Shown here: in pieces, positions 38,201-49,300 of the stretch
How the letters are laid out: the number at the start of each line of letters is the position of its first letter
Numbering within the stretch: the stretch's first letter is position 1
Assembly: GCA_015183035.1 (NCBI GenBank)
Contig: JACZZP010000006.1
Span: 992,001-1,056,000 of the forward strand
DNA: 64,000 nucleotides
Reading direction: 5' to 3'
Origin: Meloidogyne chitwoodi
Lineage: Eukaryota; Nematoda; Chromadorea; Rhabditida; Meloidogynidae
Program-made: the position numbers and the translations under genes
The notes under the pieces: model-generated
Database searches by the model: none
Seen by the model: the letters and a program-made list of their open reading frames with translations, nothing else
What the model was told of the DNA's origin: nothing

Positions 38201-40838
38201 GATAAACATTTGCACAAAACATTGAAATTAATAAATAAAATCATATTTGTTTAGAACATCAGAATACAAACAAAACAGAAGTTTAAAGTTTTAGAAACGA
38301 AACATATTAATTAACATTAGTTTAATTAAAAACACAAAACTTAGAACATATGCAATGTTTTTAAAAACATTAAGCTAAACATGTTTTAAAAAATGTTTTC
38401 CTAATTGATTTAAAAATGCGCGAGCGCCGTTCATACCACAAAAAGTTTAAATATCTCATGCGAACTACGAATGTTTTTTCGTAAATGTGAATATCCAATT
38501 GGATATTGCCGGTATCTAAAATTTAAATGTTATAAAAATCTAAAAATTGTCTTGTTAGCTTCGTCAATTAGACCATGATAATTTGAATAAATTTTGCGGA
38601 TTATGTACTGATGCTCCAATTTTATATACAATTTGGAAACATTGTCAAAGAGGAAGTTTAAAGGTATATTTGATTTTATTTGATTTAACTTTTTTAAATA
38701 AATTATTTAAATAAAGGATCTAATTGCGAAAGAGCAATATTTGAGTGATTCTTTTGTTATGTTTACTTTAATGCAAGATATAGCTAGTGGTTTAATAGCT
38801 TTACATCAATCATTTATTGGATCACATGGAATGCTTTCTTCAGAAAATTGTTTAATTAATGATCGTTGGCAAGTTAAAATTAGTGATTTTGGTTTAAATA
38901 TGATTAGAGAAAGTCAACCAATGTCAAAAAGAAGTAATAAATTAATTTTTAAAAAATATTATTAATTTAATTTATTAAAAAAAGAATTACTTTGGACTGC
39001 ACCAGAATTATTAAGAGAAAATAATCGTAAAGGAACAAAAGAAGGAGATATTTATAGTTTTGCTATAATTTGTTGTGAATTAGTTAATAGAGAAACTGTT
39101 TGGAATGGAGTTGAAAGAGAAGATGATGTTGATGGTATTTGTTTATATTATTTTTATAATTTTTTACTTCTTTACACTTTTAAGAAATTCTTTACCGTCT
39201 GAGACGATCAAATGTGGCGATTCCACATCGGCCTCAGTTACATCCTCGTGAGGAAATAAACCAAAACTTTGTAAAAAAATTAATACATACATATGTTATC
39301 TTATTATATAATTGAGAATGTTTGTGTGTTTGTTTGTTTGTCCGGGTTTTTATAGACAAATGATTGTGGGTAGTTAAAATGGGGGATTTTTATAGTAGGG
39401 TTTACAACCTGAGAATAAACTTTCTTAGAACTTGAAAAATAAACTTGAACTTGAAAATAAAGTTTATATTAAAGATTAAACTTGAAATTTGATTAAACTT
39501 ATGTTTTTTGCCAATAGGTGTACATATTGTTTTGTGATCGAAATGTTTTAAATTAATGTTTTTGTTTTATTTTGCTTGGTGTTTTGAATTAAAGAAGTCT
39601 TTGAACCAATTATGGATAAGTTTATTTATGTTTTTTGTTTTGTTCTCAAGGAATGTTTATAAATATGTATGTTTTTATTGTTCATGTTATTTTAAGTTTG
39701 TATTTTTGCTAGCGGAGAAGGGCGCCCGAAGGGCGACCAACTCCGCTAGTTTGTTAAAATTATATAATTTAAAAATTAAAGTTACATCTTGTTCGTGATT
39801 GTTGGAGTGAAAATCCTTCAGAAAGACCAAAAATGGATATGGTTAAAACAATGCTTAAACAAATGGTTAGTAATGGGAATCAAAATTTAATGGATTATGT
39901 TTTTGGAATGTTAGAACAATATGCAAGTTCATTAGAACAAGAAGTTGAAGAAAGAACTAGAGAATTAGTAGAAGAAAAAAGAAAAAGTGATATTCTTTTA
40001 TATAGAATGCTTCCAAAACAAGTTGCTGAAAAATTAAAATTAGGAGAATATGTAGAACCAGAACAGTTTATGGCGGCAACAATATTCTTTTCTGATGTTG
40101 TTTCATTTACAACACTTGCTAGTAAATGTTCACCTTTACAAGTTATTATATTTAAATTAAATATTTAAAATATAATTTAAATATTAATAGGTTGTTAATT
40201 TATTAAATGGTCTTTATACTTCATTTGATGGAATTATTGATAGTCATGATGTTTATAAAGTTGAAACAATTGGTGATGGTTATTTAGTTTGTTCTGGAAT
40301 TCCTCGTAGAAATGGAAATGATCATGCCAAAGCTATTGCTGAATTATCATTTGCATTTTTACGTACCGTTTCAGCATTTCGGATTGACCACTTGCCAAAT
40401 GAACGTGTTCATTTACGAATTGGATTTCATACCGGTATAAATTTTTTAAATATTTAAATTAATTTTTCTTTTAATTTAAGGACCGGCAGTAGCTGGAGTT
40501 GTTGGGCTAGCAATGCCTCGTTATTGTTTATTTGGTGATACTGTAAATACATCTAGTAGAATGGAAACCAATGGAAGACGTATTAAATCACAATAAATAT
40601 TTTATTCAAAAAATTAATTTTAATATTTTCAGCTGGACGTATTCATATTTCAACTACAGCCAATCATTATTTAACAAATATAATTGGAGGTTATGTAACT
40701 GAACCTAGAGGAGAAGTTATTATTAAAGGAAAAGGAGTTATGGAAACATTTTGGTTACTTGGACATTCTGGTGATTCTCATTATTTTTCAGGAACTGGTA
40801 TTCCTAATAATGATCGTGATACTCCTGAACCTAATTAA
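35288..40838 (+). CDS. Receptor-type guanylate cyclase (gcy family), complete, plus-strand copy 2
   Basis: Tandem paralogue of the preceding gcy. I chose the ATG at 35288 because [18 protein letters not shown] fits the position of the other copies' signal peptides; an in-frame ATG at 35258 adds ten residues. The Thr-rich segment ([20 protein letters not shown]) differs from copy 1, but [17 protein letters not shown] is the same. Ligand-domain exons lie to about 37454, the membrane exon near 37620-37817 ([15 protein letters not shown]), and kinase-homology exons between about 37860 and 39270. The coiled-coil, cyclase and tail exons run from about 39780 to 40838. The catalytic residues are intact ([35 protein letters not shown]). 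The intron before the cyclase part (39270-39780) is unrelated in length and content to that of copy 1. Confidence 0.9.
39415..39510. repeat. Short imperfect repeat of aaacttgaa words in a gcy intron
   Basis: Repeated aaacttgaa and gaacttgaaaataaa words (about 39417-39496) form a degenerate tandem run in the intron before the cyclase exons of the second plus-strand gcy gene. No coding function is suggested. Confidence 0.55.
39709..39754. repeat. Small GC-rich hairpin
   Basis: ctagcggag (about 39710) and ctccgctag (about 39741) are exact inverted copies separated by a GC-rich loop containing gggcgcccgaagggcg. It stands out in AT-rich intron DNA and resembles the cgcccttcaggcgttc patch near 41008. 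It may be the end or core of a small mobile element. Confidence 0.5.
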
Positions 40839-41067
40839 TTGAAATTTATTCATTATATTATTTTGTATATATATTTCATTTTCTTTAAAAAATCTCATAA
40901 TCTTTTTTATTAATAAATTTTCGAGCTTATTTGTAAAAAAATCAAAAAATCCTTATTACTACTTTTTTATTTAAATATTATATTTGTTTATACTAGTAAA
41001 TGTGTTCGCCCTTCAGGCGTTCTATTTGTTAATATAAACATAAACAAAAAATCTAAAATAACGGCGC
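40839..41067. other. 3' flank of the second plus-strand gcy gene
   Basis: AT-rich DNA matching the flanks after the other gcy stop codons for the first 100 bp or so (ttgaaatttattcatt, atatttcattttc), so probably 3' untranslated region. It ends at a less AT-rich patch (gtgttcgcccttcaggcg) just before the minisatellite. Confidence 0.5.
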
Positions 41068-41178
41068 TAGGGCAGAAGACCCACACGCAGAAGACCCACA
41101 GACAGAAGACCCACACGCAGAAGACCCATGGACAGAAGACCCACATGGACAGAAGACCCACGGACAAAAGACCCACAA
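41068..41178. repeat. 15-17-bp minisatellite, cagaagacccac units
   Basis: Seven tandem units of gcagaagacccacac, with variant tails (acg, aga, atgga, cgga), occupy about 110 bp. The unit is GC-richer than the surroundings. Translation of the minus strand gives a repetitive Trp-Val-Phe-Cys pattern that comes only from the repeat. It lies about 230 bp after the second plus-strand gcy gene. Confidence 0.88.
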
Positions 41179-41279
41179 AATTTTTTTGTCTTCCTTTAAT
41201 TTATTCTGTTTAGCAAATTTAAAAATGTGAGAAATGGTTATTGAACAAAAATGCGAAATAAATTGAAGTTTAAAAAAGT

Positions 41280-41926
41280 AAAAATAGTTTTTTGGGCTAA
41301 ACTACTGTTTCCGTCAATTTTTTAATGAACGAATTATATATAATTCGAAAGAGCTCGTCGAGCTGAGTTGAATGACACCAAAATCAGTCCGCGGAAACAA
41401 ATATGGACAAAGTTATAGGTCCCTGAATATCGAAAAACCATAGGGGGGAGTAAGCTCATTTTTGGGGCAAAAAAATTAAAATATGAGTATGATAGCTCTT
41501 TCGAAAAGCTCTTTGATACCAATCGAATGAGACCAAAATTTTCTTGATTAATGATTTTGAACAAATTTATGACACATCGAAGTTTGCTGGGTCAAACTTG
41601 GACCTATTGGGAGTGTTTTATTACTTCTTCATTTTTGAGCCCATGGCTGATTGGCTTTTGGTACGTGCATTATTCTACGGATAAAATTACAACAAAGTAA
41701 TTAATTCAGTGAAAATAATTTAGATGCAGCCGCGGTAATCACTCCAAATGAGCTTACTCCCCCCTATGGTTTTTCGATATTCAGAGACCTAAACTTTGTC
41801 CATATTTGTTTCCGCGGACTAATTTTGGTTTCATTCAATTCAGCTCGACGAGCTCTTTTGAATTATATATAATTCGTTCATTAAAAAATTGACGGAAACA
41901 GTAGTTTAGCCCAAAAAACTATTTTT
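41280..41926. mobile_element. Foldback element A with about 185-bp inverted arms
   Basis: The left arm begins aaatagttttttgggctaaa and the right arm ends tttagcccaaaaaactattt. Pairing continues through ctactgtttccgtcaatttt, cgaattatatataattcg, agctcgtcgagctgagtt, gtccgcggaaacaaatatgg and accataggggggagtaagct, so the arms are about 41280-41465 and 41742-41926. No transposase frame is present. The centre is the left arm of a second foldback (41485-42545), so the two are interleaved. Confidence 0.85.
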
Positions 41927-42545
41927 GGCTGTACTATAGTATACCGGACGCAAAATTTTGTATCAAAAGACATACCATTCGATTCGTCTCACGAGCTGAG
42001 TCGAATGGTACTACTCTCATGATGCGGAAATGCCTAAAAGTCGAGATACAAGCCCCTAAAATTCGAAAACCCAAAGGGGGGAGTAAGCACGAATCTGGGG
42101 AAGTATAGGTGGTTTTTTTGTAGCAGTTCAAGTTATACAAGTGAGGTGTCATTCGAAAGAGCTCGGCGAGTTGAGTCGAACTAGCCCTGAACGAAGTCAG
42201 ACCAACGACTCTGAGCCGAGATACAGACCCCCGAAAATCGAAAAACCATAGGGGGAAGTAAGCTCTACAAAGTGATTACCGCGGCTGCACCTAAATTATT
42301 TTCATTGAATTAATTATTTTGTTGTAATTTGCGCCGTAGAATAACGCATGTACCAAAAAGCAAACGAGAGATGGGCTCCCAAATCAAGAAGTCATAAAAC
42401 ACTCCCAATAGGTCCATGTTTGGCGTGCTTCAAGCAACTTCGATCCGTCATAACTTTGTTAATAATCGTTCAATCAAACTGATTTTGGTTTCATTCGATA
42501 GGTCTCGAAGAGACCTATCGAATGAGCTATCATACTCCTATTTGA
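41485..42545. mobile_element. Foldback element B, interleaved with element A
   Basis: The left arm (about 41485-41745) and right arm (about 42266-42545) are inverted copies with some divergence. Paired words include gacctattgggagtgtttta with taaaacactcccaataggtc, gtgcattattctacgg with cgtagaataacgcatg, and agccgcggtaatcact with agtgattaccgcggct. The outer ends read atgagtatgatagctctttc and gagctatcatactcctattt. Between the arms lie the right arm of element A and a block (41930-42260) with two more degenerate copies of the pccatagggggpagtaagc-type motif (aaaggggggagtaagc, atagggggaagtaagc). The right end is 18 bp from the duplicated gcy segment. Confidence 0.8.
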
Positions 42546-42563
42546 ATTTTTACCCTCAAAAAG

Positions 42564-43247
42564 TATAATGAAAAATTAATTAATAATATTAATTTTAAGT
42601 ATTTATTTATATATATTTTTTTTAATTTTTATTTCAATTTTAATTAAAGTTTTACTTGGTTTATGTGTGATTGTGATGAAACATTGGCTTCTGGTTATAC
42701 AAATCAACTTTATTTCGATCTAGACGTTGATGTTATAATTGGTCCACCCTGCGTTACATGTAAAAATATAGAATTTAAAGAGTTTTTAATAAAAAAAATC
42801 TATTATAAATCTTTTCTATTTGTTCTTTTACTTAAATATTATAAAACTACATATCTGATTTTTAGCTGCACTTATGACTGGATATATTTCCCAATATTAT
42901 AATTTTCCTATATTTGTATGGGGATCGACAGTTTCAGCTAAATTAAATGATATTACAACTGTTACTAATGTTAATACAAACACAATTATGTAAATTAAAA
43001 TAATAAATAAATATAGTAATTTTTAATTAAAATTAAAGGTTAGCTAAGGCTGTTCAAGCACTTTTATTGCAATTTGAATGGCAAGAAATATCAACAATTT
43101 ATATTCCAGATAATATAGGAATGTAATTAAATATTTAAAAATTTCAATTAATATATATTTTTTAAAATTATTTAAGGATTTGTTCATATTTTCAACAAGA
43201 TATGGAATCTCTTTTAAATAATAATCCAAATATTACAATTGTTTATA
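42564..43247 (+). pseudogene. Exact 684-bp duplicate of part of the second plus-strand gcy gene
   Basis: It matches 35687-36370 at a constant offset of 6877 bp with no insertion or deletion seen, exons and introns alike. It covers the end of exon 1 ([10 protein letters not shown]), the exon with [20 protein letters not shown], the following ligand-domain exons and part of the exon with [10 protein letters not shown]. It has no start codon, signal peptide or downstream domains, so it cannot make a receptor. The left junction is next to foldback element B; the right junction drops into AT-rich DNA. The identity implies a very recent copy, or an assembly duplicate. Confidence 0.88.
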
Positions 43248-44086
43248 TTATTATTATTTATTTTTATATTATATTTTTATTTTGCATTATCAAACTAAAT
43301 TTCAAAATATATAATAAATTAATATTTATATTTTGTTTATTCTAGCAGAATTATAAAATTATTTTCTCTTTAAAATATTTTATATAAAAATTCCTTAATT
43401 TTTCCCAAATGGAAATTTCTTAATTAAAATTATCTAATAAAAAATTTAAATTAATTTCCTTGAAATTTTTTAAATTATCATAGACAAATTTAAATTAAAA
43501 AAAAACAAAACTTGTAGTGTAGTAGGTAGTAAGTAGTATTATCAAATATTTTTATTTTATTGCATCATCCCCTCTTTCATTCTTTTTTAATAAAAATATT
43601 AATTTATAACCAGCCATATGAATAAATAAAATTATTGAATATTTATTTATTTTATTATTTCTCTCTTTTTTTATTTAAATTTATTAAATATAAAATTATT
43701 TAATTTTTAGATTAATAAATTTTAAAATTATTTTAATTTATATTTTTCCATTCTAAAATTAATTTTTAATTATTCTTGATTTTATTTAAAATTTTATTGT
43801 TTTATAAATAAAAATATTAAACAAAAAAAAACAAAAATTATTTTTATTTTTAATTATCTTTTTTTTTAACATATTTATTTAAAAATAAATTTATAATTTA
43901 TCAATTCTTTTAATTATTTTCATATAAAAAGATAAATAAATAAATTAATTAATGTGTGGTATGATTATATTAACAAATAAATTATTATTATTACCTCGTG
44001 TTTTTTCTTTTTATTTTTTTTTCATTTTAAATTATTAAATTTAATTTTATTTATTTATTTATTTTTAAAAAAATATTAAAAAATAA
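43248..44086. other. AT-rich region upstream of pmt-2
   Basis: 840 bp of AT-rich DNA between the gcy fragment and the pmt-2 start. No exon or RNA gene is seen. A patch near 43510-43540 (acttgtagtgtagtaggtag) is less AT-rich. The pmt-2 promoter must lie here. Confidence 0.45.
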
Positions 44087-46114
44087 ATGAGTGCCTTATC
44101 CTCTGAATTAGCTTATGCTCTTCAAAATCATCCTAATGCCCCTAAAAATGGTGAAACTGTTCTTCTTTTAATTAATAATCTAGATATTAATGAAAAAAAT
44201 CTTAGGTAAATTATTTTATTTATTTATTTTATTTTAAATTTTAGTAATGATCTAAGAAATTTATTCGAAGATAAATTTAATTTGGAGGAAATGGATATTG
44301 GAGAAATGATAAATAAAGCGGAACATTTTTATCAAGAAAATGATGATAATATTAATTTTGAAGAAAATTTAGAAACTCGTTTTGATGCAGCTATTTGTTC
44401 TAATATTTTTATCGGACAAGGAGTTAATTTTATTTTTATTAAAAATAAATATTAAAAATTAAATAAAAATTAAAATAAATAAAAATAAATATATAAAATT
44501 AATAATTAATAATAAAAAGATTGTAAATGATCGTCGACGTATTGCTCAAGTATTAGGATTACTTCTTCGTTTAATTCGAACAGATGGTGTTTTAATAATT
44601 AGAGAAAATTTACAAAAATTAGGTTCTCGTTCAATTTCTGATTTAACAAAATTTCTTGATGTTTTTGCTACACAAAAACATCAAAAACAACAAAATAATA
44701 ATCAAAAACAACAACAACAACAAACATTAGGATTTCATTTTTATGGAATGTGTCAAATACAAAACAGTATTTTTGCTCATTCTAATTTTCTTGATGTTTT
44801 TTGGACATTAACTACTGCAATAGAAATTAGATTATATGATGATAAATTGGCAACTTTTAGAGAATTTCTTGATAAAACACAGGTATTTTAATTAAAATTA
44901 TATTTTTTAATATTTTTACAATTAATATTTTGATTGAAAAATTTTTATAAAAAATAATTTTAATTTAAAAATTTGGTAAAAGTAATATTTAATCAAAATT
45001 TTAACAAACCAAAATTTATTTAAATTTTTTAGTATACTGAAGATAATGTATCAAGTTATGAATGGATATTTGGCAGAGATTTTATCAGTCCAGGTTTAAT
45101 ATTTTTTAATATTTTAAATAAAATAAAAATATTATTAATTTTAAGGTGGTATAGATGAAAATAGGAGTGTTCTTAAACGTTTCCGTCATTTACGTCCAGG
45201 TCAAAGAATGCTTGATATTGGTGTTGGAATTGGTGGAGGAGCTAGACAAGCTGCTAGAGTATTTTTATTTAATATTTTTGAATATTTTTATTTATTTAAA
45301 GGAATTTGGTCTTCATGTTCTTGGTTGTGATCTTTCTTCAAATATGATACAACATGCTTTTGATCGTAATCAACGTGATAAAGATCATCGTGTTGAATAT
45401 CAAATTGCTGATGCAATGGTTTATCGTTATGAAGCTAATGCTTTTGATATTGTATTTAGTAGAGATTGTATTCAACATATAAAAGATACAAAAAGATTAT
45501 TTAGAAATATTTATGTAAGTTTAAATAAATAAATATATTTTTATAAAAATATTTTTAAATTTTTTTCTTAATTCTAATCAAAAGTATAGGTATATAATCT
45601 TTATAATAATTAATTATTATTTTTAAGACATGGCTCAAACCTGGTGGCCAAGTTCTTTTAACAATGTATGGGAAAGGACATGGAGTTCTCTCACCTAAAT
45701 TTCATGAATATGTACGAAAACGACAATATGCATTAAAAACATTAGAGGAATATAGAGAAGTAATTTTAAATAATTTAAATTAAATATTTAAAATAATTTT
45801 AGATTGCTCATAATGTTGGTTTAACAAATATTTATACTGAAAATATGACAAAACGATTAAGAGAAATTCTTGTAATTGAACGTGATAGAGCTGTTGAAAA
45901 TAAAAAAGAATTTATTGAGGTTTTAAAAAAATAATTTAAATAATTAATTTATTTTATTATTTTTTAGAAATTTAGTGAAAAACTTTATTCAAAATTAATT
46001 GAAGGTTGGGCAGATAAATTACAATTTATTGATGAAGATAATCAAAATTGGTTATTATTACGTGCAGAAAAACCAGTACATCCATATGCTTATTTAACAG
46101 AAGCTGGGGCTTAA
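44087..46114 (+). CDS. pmt-2: Phosphoethanolamine N-methyltransferase 2 (PMT-2)
   Basis: S-adenosylmethionine-dependent cytosolic enzyme. In nematodes PMT-2 makes the last methylations from phospho-monomethylethanolamine to phosphocholine, feeding phosphatidylcholine synthesis. The start at 44087 gives [15 protein letters not shown]. The N-terminal half (exons to about 44885) is a degenerate domain without a SAM motif, including [19 protein letters not shown] and a short Gln/Asn run (KQQQQQQ). The C-terminal half has the active methyltransferase: motif [18 protein letters not shown] (about 45208-45260), [45 protein letters not shown] and an end at [10 protein letters not shown]. Length of about 430-440 residues fits C. 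elegans PMT-2. It is convergent with the GABA-B receptor gene, 265 bp away. Confidence 0.92.
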
Positions 46115-46379
46115 AAATAATATTAAAGAATAAATAAATATTTTTTTAATAATTTGTATCAAATATTTAAAATTATATATATTTAATTTTAAAAAATATA
46201 TTTTTATTATTTTATATTTATATGAACAAACATGTCAAAATTAGTTACTTTAAAAAATACTAAAAACTTAAAGTATAATTTTTTTTTAATTTATTCAATT
46301 ATTTCTTCTTACATTAAAAAAAATAAAATATTTTTATAAATAATATTTTATATCGATAAATATTTTGAGGTATTTTATT

Positions 46380-49300
46380 TTATAAAAATATTTCATCTTC
46401 ACTTTCATTTTTATTTAATGATTCAGAAGAGAGGTTATTATTATCTTTTTTATTTAAACAATTTTCTTCTTCATCATCATCATAATCACTACAACAAACA
46501 CCTAAAAATATAATAATTTAAAAAATAATATAATTATATTTATTTATTTACCTGTATCAATACCTTTAATATTAAATAATTGTTTTTCTTTATTATTTTC
46601 AATAAAAGGTTCTTCTTCTTGATTATTATTATAAATAATATTATTATTATTATTTTGTTGTTCTAATTCAATTGTTAAAAGTTCTTGTTGTTGATCTAAA
46701 ATTGTAATCATTGTTGGCTCTAAAATACTTGAAATTGTTGTTTGTTCTAATTCTAATAATATTTCTCCATTTATTCCACTTGATGTTGTTGGTAAACAAT
46801 TTGAATTACTATTAGTATTATTAGAATATTCACTAAAAAAGGTGAAAAATATTTAATTTTTATTTTAAATTTAATTTTTATTTAATTTATAAGTTAATTA
46901 TTAAATTGATAAAATAATGAATTACTTAGATGATTTATTATTATTTATTTTATTAGGTAAAATGTATTTTTTGTGTGTTTTGAATCGAGGACTGTTCAAT
47001 ATCAACTGATTTTCTAATATACGTTTACATTCTTGAATTCTAATATTTCTCTAAAAATTAAAAATAAATAAATTAATTAAAATATATATTTTTAAAATAA
47101 TATGTATTAACCATTTCAATTTGTCTTTTTAATTCAATATTTTCTTTTAATAATTGTTGATATCTATTTTGTTCAGCTTGATTAATTGTTAAATCATTAA
47201 ATGTATTATTTTGTTGTTTTTGTAATTGTTCATCTTCTTCTTCTTCTTTTGTAGGATTTGGATTTTTATAAATATATTTAATTTTAGGTCCAAAAATAAG
47301 TCCCATACTAACAAATGTACAAACATAAACTTTTTAAAAAAAAAAAATAAATTTATTTAAATTATTTAATAAATAAATACCAGTTGCAGAAATAAAACAA
47401 AAAAATGGATTAGGTTGAGTTCTAAGAAAAAATATAACAATTGTCCCACAAAGAAGACAAAGAATTCCAACATTACAAATAGAAAGGAGTGTAGACTAAA
47501 ATAATTTATTAATTAAATTTAAATATTTATTAAAATTTAATATTTATTCTAATATCGCTATATAAGTTTATTTATAAAATTAAAAAATATTTAAAAAATT
47601 AATTAATTTATTTAAAAATATATTTACTTACATTTAAATCATTAATATATTTAACTTTTAAATTTTTTGTATCATAAGCTAAAAAAATTCCTAAAAGTAA
47701 TAATAATCCTTTATATGATAGAATAATTGCTAAAATTAAATTAAATATTTATAATTTAATTAATTTAATTAACCAATCCATATATCATGATTTTGACTTT
47801 GACATAATTCAAGTACTGGAAGTAACATAATATCTAAATCTGTTCCAATTGGTGGTTCCTATTTTATTTTATTTTTTAATTTTAATATTAAAAATAAAAA
47901 TACTTGAAGTTGAAAATGTATTTTTTGTTGCTTCATAGGGTCTAAACAAAACCAAAATAAAGAAATTGTTAAATCAATTAAAAAAATAATTACAATAATT
48001 GGATAAAAATGTGATGGAGTAATTGGCTAAAATTAAATTAAAAATATTCTTTTTTTTTTTAATTAAATAAATTTTCTAACTAAATTTAATAAATTAATTG
48101 TTGTTGAAGATATAATATTAATATTATTTTTTCTATTAAATATTGGTGATTTACTTCCAATACTTGTTGAAGATAAATTTCCATAAGAATGTTGTGATAT
48201 TTTACGTAAAGCATTAACTACAATTACTTGTCTATTTGTTATTGCTGTAATTATTGTTCTAATAGAATCCCAAGGAGTAGGAGGAATTGATTGTTTTAAA
48301 TTATTTATTAATTTAATACCATTATCTGATGATTCCTTTTTTTAAAAAATAAATAAATTTTAATTTGCTTAAATAAATTATACTTCATTATTATTAGAAG
48401 CAGTAATTTGTTTATTTTTTTGAATAGCTCCAAGTTTATGTGCTACCCATACTTAATAATTAAATTAATTAAAATATTTATTTATTTAATAAATACCTTT
48501 AGCAAAAAGAGAGCCATAAGCTAAAGAAAATCCAAACATTAATAATAATAATTTTGCCTTAAAATTTAAAAAAAAATAAAATAAATTAAAAAATATATAT
48601 ATATTTTACATGACAAAATGTACTAAATAAAAAAGGAGATTTTGAATTTAATTTATTTTCTTTTCCTAATAATGCTAATAATTCTCCATCATTATTATTA
48701 GAATTATCATTAATTCCAGGATATCCAATAAATGCCAATGAAAATAAACATAAAGCAGAACCAATAATTAATAAATTATTACATTGTCTTTGTGATTGAA
48801 TTATTGGACTAAATAAATAAATAATTATTTTAAATAAATTATTTATTTTTTACCGTCTATTAGCATAACGTTGATTAAAAAATAAAAGTGATGAACAAAA
48901 AACCAAAGAAATAACCATTATATTCATACAAACCAAATAAAACTTAATTAATTAATTTATATATATATATTTATTAAATAATAATAACTCTATAATCTAC
49001 TCCAATTGGCCATTGTTTAATACGTGTAGAATCAGATGGAGGTCCTATTGTACCAATAAACTTTTCTTTATTTTTCCATTCTAAAGTTTGTGTACTAGAA
49101 TCATAATAACCAAGAAGAACATATTTTCCATCTAAATAAATAAATATACATATTTAATTATTAAAAGAATATTAATCACTCAATTACTCTTCTATTAACG
49201 TTATATTTAGCTCAGTTTTTAAAAAGAATTAAAAAATTTATAATTTAAATTATATGTATATTTTTTAGTCTTGTAAATTATTAAAAAATAAAGAGAATAT

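Noticed and set aside
40988..41176. Minus-strand open frame with repeated Trp-Val-Phe-Cys
   Set aside because: It is the direct translation of the 15-17-bp minisatellite and has no gene-like features.
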